28,525 nt of DNA from the NCBI GenBank assembly GCA_049999765.1, contig JBNGIQ010009593.1:94165-122689 (forward strand), read 5' to 3'. Shown here in pieces: positions 10,131 through 20,076 of the stretch. The position numbers and the translations under genes were made by a program. The notes beneath the pieces are model-generated. The model was not told the DNA's origin. It made no database searches and saw only the letters and a program-made list of their open reading frames with translations. Source of the DNA: Phaeoceros laevis. Its lineage: Eukaryota; Anthocerotophyta; Anthocerotopsida; Notothyladales. Numbering within the stretch: the stretch's first letter is position 1; every line of letters begins with the position of its first letter.

Positions 10131-11996
10131 TCATGTCGTCAGAGCTGCTACTGCTTCCTGTATGAGAGGAGCGGTGGCATGGACCTGCCACTGCATGTCC
10201 CTGTGCTCCTCTTCCCAGGGACAAAACGTTCTTCCCTCCTCCATGTGCCGCACCATGGGGACAAATTGAGACCAATTCTCGCTCACAAACAGGCTCTCGC
10301 ACATCCTCAAGAACGTGAATGAGCAAAGCGGTTCACACTCTAGCGATGATGATCCATCCTCATCTGCAAACTTGAGCCTTGAGTTTCGTACCACCTGGTC
10401 GTGGGCATGTTGGTCGAATCTGGGCAAGGCATTCTCCCCGGACATCCTGATACCTGCTTTGCGAGCAGCAATTGCCACCTGCTTCAACAAGCCTTCAGGG
10501 CTGCACCGCGCGGCAGGCGGCTGCTCGTTGTCCCTCATCTCCACACAGGTGAAGTTGAGGGTGACTCCATGCCGGGCAAACATGTTGGCGATGGGGATGT
10601 ATCCGTCCCTCAACCTGGTGTTGTAGTAGCCGGCAGTCAGCTCCGGCGCATGAGACCGTGTCCTGTAGTGCCAGTGGATGCCAGCCACCTTCCCTGAGAT
10701 ATGCGCTCCTGTGCCCCTGAAAATGCCTTCAGCGGCAGACAAGAGCCTTTCCCCGTGGGCAATGAGCATCTGCGAGTACCACTCCAGGAAGAACTGCGCG
10801 TAAGGCGTGTTCCAGGAACCCTCCCGGTGGAAAAACCCGGTGTCGTCGGGCTGGTTGTTGTAGTAGCCTGCATCGTGAGGAGCTCCCAAACCCCAGTTGC
10901 TCTTCCCAGCAGCCTCTGCGCAGGCCTTCAAGCTGGCAAGCATGTACTTGTCATGGCACTGAAACTCGCCGATGCCTGGAAACCCCCAAAGCCCGTTGCT
11001 TTCAGGGTAAGCCGGGTACCTCAGCTCTCCAGCAGGCCCCATCCCTACTTGAATTTCCTGCACGTCCAAGACCAGAAAATGTCAGGGTGGCAATTTACAA
11101 CAGCTCTGCTATACCAACATCACTCCAACAATAAATCAGACAGACTCCTAGTCACGATTACTCACATTGATGACTTCACCGAGCAAGGGCTCGAAGGTGT
11201 CTCTGAAGCTCCTCATGAAATCGGAATAAGCCTGGACCGGAGTCCGGCCGCGGAGGACCGGAAGCATGTCACAGCCGAGGGAGAGGTACTCGTAGTTGCG
11301 CCTCATGGATTTGTCGGTGTACACCAGATCGGGGTTGTTATCGATCTCTTCCACCACCCAGCGGGGAAGCGGGATGCAGCAGCTGTCACCAACGTTTCCC
11401 CCGCACTGGTGGAACGACATGACAGCCTGCACCTTGAGGCCGTGCTTCCGCACCAGATCAATGAGCTCCTTGTAAGCCGACCAATTGTACTGGCCAGGAG
11501 CATCCTTCTCCACAATCCCCCACCACACGTCCACCATGATACCCTCCACACCCGCGCTCTTCAAAGCCAGCAAACTGGCGTCCAGGGCGCGGCGCCTGTT
11601 CACCGTGTTGTTCATGTTCACGCTGTCCAGCGGCAGCATCACGTACACTGGGACTCCACCCGAAGTCCCTTTGCTGGTCGGAGTTTCGTGGAACGCGAAC
11701 TCCTGCCAATTGGAGCAGCTCTCCACCGCTGGAGGAGATGAGGCGTGCGCACGGGTCACAGTCCCCCCATGAGCCATCCTGTCCCCCCATCGCTTCTTCA
11801 GCTTGGGGACAACATCACCAACATCTGCCCGCAATCCCCGCCATAGCCGAGGGTTTCCCCTGAAAGATGCGGAGCTGGAAATGGAGGAGCTTGAGGAACA
11901 CAAGCTTGCGGCAGAGTCTCTGGGAAGCTGGGAAGGGAGGCGCTGCGCGAGGGACTGGGCTGCACAGCCACTGCTGCACTTAGAAACGATCGACAT
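10131..11996 (-). CDS. BAM: Plastid beta-amylase (BAM1/BAM3 type), 2 exons
   Basis: Exon 1 is 11996-11166 and exon 2 is 11057-10131. The 108-base intron (11058-11165) has GT-AG ends and phase 0, giving 585 residues. Glycoside hydrolase family 14 releases maltose from non-reducing ends of starch glucans. Family landmarks in order: [10 protein letters not shown] (154-163, flexible loop), [10 protein letters not shown] (195-204), [11 protein letters not shown] with the general-acid Glu at 288, [12 protein letters not shown] (inner loop), and [10 protein letters not shown] with the general-base Glu at 485. All catalytic residues are present, so it should be active. The first about 85 residues are Ser/Arg-rich and poor in acidic residues, as in a chloroplast transit peptide. 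YPESNG and [10 protein letters not shown] are closest to BAM3-like sequences as I remember them, but BAM1 and BAM3 cannot be separated safely by eye. I chose ATG 11996; the frame continues upstream to 12056 without another ATG. Confidence 0.95.
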
Positions 11997-12261
11997 GGAG
12001 CTAGAGGACTGTAAAGCTACCGCGCATTCCTCAGGGTGGTATATGGATAGAACCAAGTGCCCCAGTGCTACGTTACGCAGTTCTTAGCCGCTGGCTCCAG
12101 CAACGCGTGTTCCACTGCGCTTCCTTGTCCTGCACGACAGATTAACTCGTGTCCTCACAGTTTTCTAGTGGACTGCCTGCATACGCGGCTCGCACCGACA
12201 ACTCAGCAACCTTTGTTGCAGTGTTTCTGCGTGGACTGGAAAGCTCTAGGAGTGTAGGGCC

Positions 12262-12267
12262 TATAAA
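12262..12267 (-). promoter_or_regulatory. Possible TATA box of the beta-amylase gene
   Basis: TTTATA on the minus strand, about 265 bases upstream of the beta-amylase ATG, with no competing gene upstream. Position and sequence are plausible but the motif is common by chance. Confidence 0.25.
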
Positions 12268-12292
12268 TGGCTGAATAGCGACGCTGCCAGGA

Positions 12293-12870
12293 TGCCTCAA
12301 GGTAATAAAATTATCACTTGGGGAAAGGGCAAACAGAGTCGTAGTAGAGAAGCGTGGACAGAAACGCGTCAAGGACTTTGCAAGGTCCTTCGGGGCTCAC
12401 GGTTGTAGCCCCGAAGGGTCGACTTCAGTCCCCGGATGTGGCCTCCCGGTTGCCGGTCGAATCCGTGGCGACGTGTTCAATTCCTACCGGAGTTTAAACA
12501 CGATAATCTTACTACTACTACTTTTGACTCTTTGGTGCAATATTTAGAGGATCATAATTCAGCCTAGGCCGCAGGCTGCCGCTGCCTGAAGGTAATAAAA
12601 TATCACTTAGAAAAACAGAGTCGTGGTAGAGAAGCATGGACAGGGCCGAGACTCCGAGTCAAAGGACTTTGCAAGGTCCTTTGGGGCTTTTACGGGTCGA
12701 CTTGAGTCGGCTCCGGGTGGTCGAAATCGTTTGCGACGTGTTCCTTTCCCACGCGGAGCACGAATCATACCAGTGCGTGTTCCGTTTCCACGCGGAGTTG
12801 GCTAAACACGAATCATACCACTACTACTTTGACAGTTTGACTCTTTGGTGCAATATTCTAGAGGATTGTA
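12293..12870 (+). repeat. Tandem pair of about 290-base SINE-like units
   Basis: Unit 1 (12293-12582) and unit 2 (12583-about 12870) both start TGCCT(C/G)AAGGTAATAAAA. They share ACAGAGTCGT(A/G)GTAGAGAAGC, GGACTTTGCAAGGTCCTT, GGGTCGACTT, GCGACGTGTTC, a TAC-repeat tail and CTCTTTGGTGCAATATT. Unit 1 has a B-box-like GTGTTCAATTCC, and the same core recurs inverted at 1524-1640. The features suggest a tRNA-derived SINE caught inside a larger duplicated segment. Unit 2 has an extra internal duplication of the ACGCGGAG...CACGAATCATACCA block (about 12750-12825). Confidence 0.6.
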
Positions 12871-13042
12871 ACATTGTAACATTCCTTTACCTTAGAGTTT
12901 TGCTAGGCTGTGGCCACAAGGCCCTAGCAAGTCCTATTTTCAGCAACATGATTTCTCAATCCCATCAAAGCATTCCTATATTTTAGGGGACCAGGGTCAA
13001 GCACTCTACCGTTTGAAATATTTGGGATGCCATCCTAAACAA
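12840..13042 (+). repeat. Target repeat, left part (copy 1)
   Basis: From TATTCTAGAGGATT to CATCCTAAACAA this matches 22490-22724, a second copy beyond the retroelement. It shares CAGCAACATGATTTCTCAAT, GTCAAGCACT and GATGCCATCCTAAACAA. It stops abruptly at the LTR, and its continuation (ACAAAGTGAAAATATGTG) is found at the other LTR edge, 22432 onwards. Confidence 0.8.
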
Positions 13043-13747
13043 TGTCGTGCGTGGGTATGTAGAGTCGCACCATCTCGGTATCCTGGGCTGTGACCTGAAC
13101 ACTACAACTTTGACTAGAAATAGCAGCAGTAGCCACAATGCAAGACTTGGTGAGTAGCAAAAGCTAACATGAATGAAAAAGAAAGCTGCCAGCCAGTTTA
13201 TATGTTCGCTCCTTTTCGAGCATCGAATGCATTCCAGGAACAAAATAAAACCTGTGCACAGGTGAATCTAGCAAATTGTCAGGTCAGGAACCAGCATGCT
13301 TCAAGGACAATGCAGAAAAGCTTGTGTAAATCTCGAAGAAAACAGCTGAAGGCGCGAAGCCCAGCACCAGCCTATGATTGAAACTTGCTAAGACTACTTT
13401 CTGAGAAGCAACAGCGCCGTTTTAGCTTGCTCTCTCGCATTCTCTCTCCTAGGTAGCCGTCGCCGCCAGCGAGCGAAATCGCCGCGTAATCTGGGTTATT
13501 AATGAGCCGGGAAACGGTCTGTCCCTAACGGGATCGAGTAGACCATGACCGTTACACTTCCTTGCAGCTGGAACACCAGCGTTATGCCGACAACTCAGCT
13601 GCAAACTTAATTGCTCCACTTAGCACTTGGCATCGTGCCATGAAAAAGAAAGGTGGAGAACAGGAAAGGCTTGATGTACAAGAAACACATTCCTGCTACA
13701 TACCTAGCATCCACCTGCTGAGCGACATGCATTATCATGCCCTGACA
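13043..13747 (-). repeat. 3' LTR (left), full length 705 bases
   Basis: On the minus strand it begins TGTCAGGGCATG at 13747 and ends GCACGACA at 13043. Bases 13203-13747 match the right LTR; the last 160 bases (13043-13202) do not occur there. Those 160 bases open with TATAAACTGG, a credible TATA box, so they probably contain the promoter core, R and U5. Confidence 0.85.
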
Positions 13748-13749
13748 GC

Positions 13750-13910
13750 TGTCGTGTGTGGGTATGTAGAGTCGCACCATCTCGGTATCCTGGGCTGTGA
13801 CCTGAACACTACAACTTTGACTAGAAATAGCAGCAGTAGCCACAATGCAAGCACTTGGTGAGTAGCAAAAGCTAGCATGAATGAAAAAGAAAGCCGCCAG
13901 CCAGTTTATA
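13750..13910 (-). repeat. Extra copy of the LTR 3' end just inside the 3' LTR
   Basis: 161 bases nearly identical (about four differences) to 13043-13202, separated from the start of the full LTR only by the dinucleotide GC. Read on the minus strand it runs from TATAAACTGG to ACACGACA, the normal LTR end, and then the next LTR begins. This is the arrangement of an LTR-LTR junction whose first LTR lost its U3. Confidence 0.8.
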
Positions 13911-13924
13911 CCCCCCCCAGCTCC
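13911..13924 (-). other. Polypurine tract candidate
   Basis: Minus-strand GGAGCTGGGGGGGG lies just upstream of the LTR-derived block at 13910. This is where plus-strand priming would be expected, but the sequence that follows it is not the TG start of an LTR. Confidence 0.5.
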
Positions 13925-13928
13925 TTGA

Positions 13929-15300
13929 CTAGGCATGAGAGGAGCTGCCAGAGGACCGGGCTGCACAAGGTGGGCAAAACCATAAGGAATCGGGAACCTC
14001 AGGAAGTTCAGGCTGTAAGCAGAAGAGGTGGTACCCTTGATTACAATTGTCGCACAGCAGCATCTTGTCAGCATCATCGCTGCGATGGCAAACTTGGCAG
14101 GGGTAGTCAATCGGCGGAATCCAATTGGCTGTGACCACTGTTGTGTCCAAATTCGGCAGGTGACAAGGGGCACAGTGCTTGGGGTGCTGAGAAATGGTGC
14201 GGCCATCCTTGCCCTGCAACACAAGAATACCTGACGGTTTGATGGAGTGAACCCGCAAAATCACACGACTTGTGGAAGTTTCCAGAGTGTCCTGTTGTTG
14301 ACGCTGCATATAAACGAAATCACCAACATTGAACTTCCTGGGTTTGGGTTTGTAAGAACCCCCACGAGTGTGGGCATACCGCAGGGTGTCCCGATGCTGA
14401 GCAATCTTCAGATTGCGCATGGCCATGGGCATGGCGCGTTTGAACAACGCGGCACGCTCAGACATAACTCTGGCCCAAACAGTGGGGCTATCAAGATCAA
14501 CCACTGTCTTCATCTGTCGAGCGATACTGGAGGGAGGTAGGGGATGCCGCCCAAACAGCAGATAGTAAGGAGAAAATTCTCCTAAAGACGCATGCCTGCT
14601 CATGCGATATCCCATTGCGAGATAGGGAAGGGCAAGGTCCCAGTCGGTTTTGTTATGACTCAAACAAAACTTCCTCAGCCCCTGCTTGACAGTTTGCACC
14701 ATTCTTTCAGCCAGTCCGTCCGCCTGAGGATGATCTCGGGAGGTACGGCGATGGTCGATAAGAGCATGGTCCAAGAGATCCTGGAATTCGCCGCGAAATT
14801 CTGTGCCCTGATCAGTGAGACACTCAGCGCACGCCCCAAACCTGCTGAGCACCTGTTGCAAGAAGGCCTGGCTGGTACATCGGGAGGTCTTGTCAGGCAA
14901 GGCTACTAATTCTACCCACTTAGAGAAATGCTCAATCATAACAAGCACATACTTATTGCCGCGGGGTGTGATTGGTAATTCCCCTGCCAGGTCACATGAC
15001 CACCTATAGAACAGCCCCTGAATAGGGAGTGGCTGCAATTTAGTAGACCTGTCGTTGAAGGAAGATTTAACCCGATCACACTGAGTGCACTGAGCAACAG
15101 CTTGGCGCACTTGCAGATACATGCCTGCCCAATGATAATGAGGGGCCAGTAAACTATAAGTGCGCTTGATGCCGAAATGGCCAAGCTCTGCATGCACTCT
15201 TTGAATAAGACCCGCCCGATCCTGCGCAGGGGGTACCAGCCTCTCCCCTTCTAGTAGCATCCTTACCAAATGATCTGACCTCCACTCAAACCGGCGAGCC
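13929..15300 (-). pseudogene. Ty3/gypsy integrase with C-terminal PHD finger
   Basis: The integrase inserts element cDNA into host chromatin. The zinc-binding HHCC module is complete (H-x4-H-x29-C-x2-C, from VHAELGHFG to CTQCDR). The DDE core has WSCDLAGEL, TDQGTEF and GLAERM, with 34 residues between the last two acids. A GPY-like region follows (FNVGDFVYMQR...). The C-terminus (14099-13965) is a PHD finger: CQVC, CDNC, GYHLFC and WFCPPC, the C4HC3 zinc pattern, ending in a short Ser-rich tail. PHD fingers read histone H3 tails; chromoviruses carry a chromodomain at this position, so targeting is the obvious role (inference). The frame is open from about 15300 to the stop at 13929. It is separated from the upstream pol by a frameshift near 15300, so this copy could not make a complete polyprotein. 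Confidence 0.88.
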
Positions 15301-15664
15301 CTACTGGATACGGTCCCGCTGCGATGGTGTGATACCTGCAGGGTAGACTCCAGTCTGAAGAAACTGCATTGTGTCCTTGTCTTGCCAAATATCTCTTCTG
15401 GATGCTGTAGGCATGCTGACAGAGTTGGCAAACAAGGACAGGTATGCTGGTGCATGGATTTGCACCTTGGAATCCTCATCATAGTCCATACGAGCACCTG
15501 TCAAGTCGCTGTTGAGGCAACAGGATTCCTGGAAAGGGTATCTGCATTCTGATGAGAATACCAGCACAGTGGATGGTCTCAAATTCATATTCCTGCAGAA
15601 TGAGTGCCCACCTTGCCAATTTCCCACTAAGCTTGTTGTTGGTCATCAGCCACTTCAACGGCTA
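15301..15664 (-). pseudogene. Pol fragment linking RNase H to integrase
   Basis: After an in-frame TAG at 15662-15664 the same frame resumes with PLKWLMTNN and LARWALILQEYEF, the conserved end of Ty3/gypsy RNase H. About 15540 the coding signal passes to a frame open to 15301 (YPFQESCCLNSDL ... GITPSQRDRIQ), the usual spacer before the integrase zinc finger. A further frameshift near 15300 follows. It is the decayed continuation of the pol frame, not a separate gene. Confidence 0.7.
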
Positions 15665-17074
15665 GTGGTCAGTAACCAACTGAAATTTACGACCATAGAG
15701 ATAAGGCCGAAAGTGAGAAACGGCCCAAACCACAGCAAGGCATTCACCTTCATAAGAAGAATAATTCGCTTCAGCCTTGTTGTTGCTGCGAGAGGCATAT
15801 GCAATGACATGCTCGTCATTATCTGCTTCCCTCTGTGTACGAACAGCTCCGATCCCCAAACTGGACCAGTCCGTGTGCAGCGTGAATGGCTTAGTAAAAT
15901 CCGGCCTACGCAAGAGGGGTTGCTCAGTCAAGCTTTTCCGCAAGTTCTCAAAAGCTTCTTGACCGTCCTGACTCCAAACCCATTGTGTATCCTTCTTAAG
16001 TAACCCATACAGCGGTTTAGCTACTCTACTAAACTCAGGCACATAGGCTCTGTAGTAATTACAAAGCCCGATGAATGCCCGAAGCTTCGGGACATCTTGA
16101 GGAACTGGAACCCTGTTGATAGCATCCACCTTAGCCATGTGGGGCATGATACCATCTGGTACGACCCTATGCCCTAGGTAGATGACAGTGTTCATAGCTA
16201 ATTCACATTTTGCAGGGTGGCATCTCAAATTCGCTTTAGTCAACCGTTCAAACAAGTTCTCCAGATGCTGCAAGTGGTCCTCAAATGTCTTGCTGTGAAC
16301 CAGCACATCGTCTACATAACATTTCAAGAAGTCCGCCCTTGCTAGGACTTGATCCATGACTCGCTGAAAAGCTACTGGAGCGTTCTTGAGACCAAACGGC
16401 ATGACGAGCCATTCCCACAACTGATTACTCCCATGGAATGCAGTTTTGCAGCAGTCTTCATCCTCCAGCAAAATCTGGTTGAACCCCTGCCTAAGATCCA
16501 GAATTGAGAAATATTTTGACTCACCAATGCTGTCAAAAATCTCCTCCAGTGTTGGCAAGGGGTACCTGTCCTGGGGGGTCATTAAGTTGAGAGGATGGTA
16601 GTCCCCGCACATGCGCTTCTCAGTCCATAAGCCCTCACTATCCTTTTTAGCAGGTAAGACCGTTGCTGCTGCAAAATTGGAAGAGGATGGTCTAATGAGC
16701 CCGGCTTCATGCAACTCCTTGCAACGGGCGTCAACCAGCTCCCATTCATACCTGCTCAACCGATGCCTTCTCTAGAAAATGGGAGAATCATCCATCAAGT
16801 TCAGCTTGAACTTGGTGACGCTGCATTTGCCTAACTCCTTCATTGAGAAGGTAAAACAACTCCTGTACTTGCGTAATAATGCATTCAACTGAGCCTGCTC
16901 TCCAGTCTTCAGCTGAGGTCCCATAGTCCAGGAAAAGGTGTCAGCTCCCTTCAAATGCACTGGTGGGTGCCCTCCTCCTTCCTCTCTAGCTTCACGAACC
17001 TCGGCCTGATATGCTTCATATGTAGCCTCTTGTGTAGGCATATGCCTAGAATTGGGCTTCAATGATGCATCCAT
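15662..17074 (-). pseudogene. Ty3/gypsy reverse transcriptase and RNase H
   Basis: Copies element RNA into DNA. From ATG 17074 the frame runs through a pre-RT region (KGADTFSWTMG) to an in-frame TAG at 16772-16774, then continues in the same frame with RRHRLSRYEWELVDA. RT landmarks: RMCGDYHPLNLMT, YFSILDLRQGFNQI, MPFGLKNAPVAFQRVMDQ, the catalytic YVDD (in LKCYVDDVLVHS), YLGHRVVPDG and LRAFIGLCNYYR. RNase H follows with FTLHTDWSS, YSSYEGECLAVVWAV and TDH, i.e. its Asp, Glu and Asp, and the frame stops at TAG 15662. All catalytic residues survive. The two stops and the 12-C homopolymer at 17101-17112 upstream are the lesions. Confidence 0.92.
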
Positions 17075-18546
17075 ACTCGAAAAACTAAAACTGGGGAACT
17101 CCCCCCCCCCCCAGCAGCGGGCATAAAGCTAAATCGGCCATGACAGGGCAGATATACATAGTCAGGATGCCAGGTAACTGAGGTATAAGCGGGCCGGCTG
17201 CTGCTAGTGACACCTCGCAGCATCTGAAAAATAAGGCATGCAGACATGAGCCATGACATAGAGTTGAGATCCAACGCTTTTCCCAGAATGGAGTTGCGCT
17301 TGGATTGATTCAACTTACGGTGGGCCGTGGTTCCAGCTTGGAACCCCATAGCCCTCTCACGCTCTTCAGAGCTGGGTGCTTCCCATTTCCCTGAAAGGCC
17401 ACGTTGAACCATGCCCGTCCCTTCTCCCCTGAAGGCATGAGAGCCAGGATAAGATACCAACGTGGGCCAGGCTGCCCTAGGGGATCCTGGCTGATTGACA
17501 GGGAACAAGGGTGCCTTTTCCTTACGCTGCACGGGTTTACAGATAGTGTCTTCATCCAGGATTTGTGCCACTGTCAAAGAAGGGTCCCTGACGACATAAC
17601 ACAGAGCCAGCTGCAAGACATGAACCGGCGCTAGATTAGTCCACATGTTTCTTAAGCGATGTGCCAAAGATCCACATTGGACTGCATCCACCAAGAGAGG
17701 TTCTCCGATCATATGCTGAACCACCATGAAGTCTTGCTTGACTGAATCTCAGCTGTCAAACTGAGCAGGAGTATTCTCCAAGATATACCCGGCTTGCGGG
17801 TTAATTTTCTGAATCCAGCTGATTACTCGAATGAGATCAGCAAATAGCCACGAATGAGGGTCTGTCAAACCTTGGCCAGTGCCGGCTTGGGAAAAGCCCT
17901 GGCACTCCCATCCTGCCACCACGAGATGAATGTCACCCAGGAGCTGTACATGTTGCTCCTGTATGAGGGTTACATCCGCTGGAAAAGTAGTAAATGTGGA
18001 CTGACAAGCCTCAACAGTGAGTTGTTGGGGATAGGCTTTCTGTAGCTGCTCCAACCTGCTTGCTGCCACTTCACGTGCATGAGGGTTGATATCGCAGTGT
18101 ACATACCTGCTAACCCTCATGCCCGATTTGAGAACCGCCTCCAAACTAGCTGCCATATCACCAAATAATTCGATCATAGTGATGCCTTCTAGGGGCGGTT
18201 GCCATTGTACAGTAGAAGTAACAATAGGCGAGACCATAGCCTGAGGGCTTCCCACCGTCGTAACAGACTCCACCTTGCTCAAAGCTTCTTGCACACAGAG
18301 TTTGGTGCTACGCAGCAGCTGCAACATGGCTGGAGCGTAATCAACTGTAGAACTGGCTGCAAATGTGGTTAATGAATCAAAGAATTCCGGCTGCAGCTCC
18401 TCCTCTGCCCATTCCAGGTCAGGAATCTTTTCATAAGTCACCATGCACGCCTCTTTGAGGGCTGACAGAGCAGCTCCATTCGCCTGTAACCCATGTAGAT
18501 CTAATGGAATGAACCCAAAATGTTGACCTGCACCTTCCCAATCCAC
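17059..18546 (-). pseudogene. Retrotransposon-borne cytosine-C5 DNA methyltransferase domain
   Basis: Sits between protease and RT in the retroelement reading order. Residues about 122-145 from 18546 give motif I (ITMIELFGDMAASLEAVL, SAM binding). VVAGWECQGFSQAG is motif IV with the catalytic Cys near nt 17904; the usual Pro before Cys is Glu. YILENTPAQ is motif VI (ENV-like). After an in-frame TGA at 17749-17751 the same frame continues with LLVDAVQCGSLAHRLRNMWTN (motif VIII region), PSSEERERAMGFQAGTT (motif IX region) and RNSILGKALDLNSM (motif X-like). About 310 residues, so essentially a complete catalytic fold apart from the stop. The N-terminal 120 residues belong to the spacer after protease. 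Retrotransposons with captured DNMTs have been described in dinoflagellates and charophytes; this would be a land-plant case. A plain host gene is ruled out by its flanks. Confidence 0.85.
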
Positions 18547-18935
18547 TCGGTAATAAGCTGCTCAGTCCAATTGTCGATGGTAACCCCGGGAGGAAACAGC
18601 ATTTCCTGTCCCATGAGGACATCATAACTAGTAGCTGAGGTGACAAGACATCGCACACGCAGCTCCATGGACTGACTGGTATCAGGATTGAAAACAATGC
18701 TGAGAAAGTGCACAGTTTCTCCCTGTACCTTTTCTACCTGACCTCAAGCAGTGCGGATTCTCCAGGCAGAGTCCTTAAGAGCACTCCCAACTAATCCCAG
18801 CTTCTGAGCAAAGGTGGCGCCCAATATGACAGGCTGGGCACCTGTGTCCAGCAAGGCCACCTTGGGTGCATGTCCATTGACAGTCACTACGCCTTCCCGA
18901 TTATCCACCAGTACTGCACCCAAGTTTACAATCAT
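18501..18935 (-). pseudogene. Ty3/gypsy aspartic protease and following spacer
   Basis: The frame from 18935 holds the retropepsin signature KVALLDTGAQPVILGATFAQ (DTG active site); the enzyme works as a homodimer that cuts the polyprotein. An in-frame TGA at 18744-18746 interrupts it, after which the same frame continues with LRVRCLVTSATSYDVLMGQE and FPPGVTIDNWTEQ, the spacer usual in plant Ty3 elements. It stops at 18501 while overlapping the methyltransferase frame. The overlap with the upstream frame is ATGA (18932-18935), which could be a programmed shift or a lesion. Confidence 0.85.
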
Positions 18936-19621
18936 GCGGTCTGCTGGTGAACAGCAGGTAACCCCTTGGCCACTTGATGCAATACAGCGCTACTGACCAT
19001 CATGGGCTGCGACAAAACAGAGGACAGTTCGCATTGATGCGTGACTACAGTCATAGCATCCTGCGGTGAAGACACCCCGTCACCTGCAATCCCGCATTCT
19101 CCTTGTACCACAGTTGTCTTGCTGTTCCTTTTTATGGGAACAAGACATGGCGAATTTGCCTCTGAACTCAAAGGCGAAACCTTGAGCTCTTCCGTAGGTT
19201 CCAGCGCCTCGAGCTGCACAGGTGCAGCAGGAACGGTCGCTGCTCCCACTCCTAAAGCCAGAATCTGCAAAACCTGCGCAGGGGTGTAACCCACCTCCTG
19301 GAAAGAAAAGAGCTGCGCATGCATTACCCTGTCCAATACCTGCTCCGGCCACCAGGCCCCCAAGCCTGCAGAACCGACAGCAGCTGGAATTGAAAATAAG
19401 GCGAGACTGGTAGGCAGCGGAGTGCTACCTGGTATGCTCCTTCCCGCTGTAACATTTCGCACCGGGACAACAATCTCTGGGGCAGATGCTTGCACCGTTC
19501 CAGAAATGCTACCTTGCGGGCTGATTGAAGATGTAGCCGGCTCACTAGCAGAGGTAGAGGGCAACGAAGTCTCCCATGCCTCACGCAGCCATGGAGGCGT
19601 GCCTTCACCATCTGCTGTCAA
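18932..19621 (-). pseudogene. Gag-pol linker region, second part
   Basis: 230 codons without an ATG at the start, rich in Pro, Ala, Ser and Val (e.g. PLPTSLALFSIPAAVGSAGL), with no domain I recognise. It overlaps the preceding frame by a few bases at 19618-19621 and the protease frame at 18932-18935. Both overlaps look like one-base slips in a once continuous polyprotein. It is probably an unstructured connector. Confidence 0.6.
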
Positions 19622-20076
19622 TTCCTGCTCCTCCGTTCGTGGCTCGACTGTGGGATGGCAGCTCGTGCCCCCCGTGACCTGGTCACTGGTGCCTCTGGCG
19701 TAACTGAATCCACCCTTGCCCGTGCTCCAACATTCCTGGCGCTCCTTCGGGCGGCAGCCTGTGCTTCCAGCTCCCAGCAGTGATCTGATAATGGTAACAA
19801 GGTCGACAGAACGTGCTGCACCATAGCCCGATTGGGCATGCCTACGCCACGCGTCTGAGGCCTTTCATGAAAATTCAGCTGGGACCTGGCTGCCTCTTCT
19901 TCTTCTAGTTGGCGCCGATACTCCAGCCATACTGCGGCTCGATCAAGCCCGGCCCCGTCCTCGAATGCCATCATGGCATCGTAGGGCAACCCATAGCGTT
20001 GGGGCTGAGAGTTACTGCTCGTAGCAGTTCCAGCTTCCAGTGCTTTGGATGCCATACATGCAGTGAGGGTTTTCAA
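19618..20076 (-). pseudogene. Gag-pol linker region, first part
   Basis: About 150 codons, charged and helical (AAVWLEYRRQLEEEEAARSQ), then Arg-rich. Its beginning (AQLKTLTACMASK) completes the heptad pattern of the Gag tail (LAAEIEAL), so a one-base indel near 20080 separates the two. The apparent start codon is TTG, which supports reading it as a continuation of Gag and not a separate gene. Confidence 0.6.

Noticed and set aside
10701-11741. 346-codon plus-strand ORF
   Set aside because: It lies antisense to the beta-amylase exons, spans its intron and has no recognisable domain; a shadow of a GC-rich coding region.
12441-12500. Possible tRNA gene around the GTCGAATCC and GTTCAATTCC motifs
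   Set aside because: No acceptor or anticodon stem can be drawn; the B-box-like motif is better explained as part of a SINE-like repeat.
13607-14224. 205-codon minus-strand ORF crossing the integrase end and the 3' LTR
   Set aside because: It is a different frame from the integrase-PHD coding frame and runs into the LTR, so it is not a separate gene.
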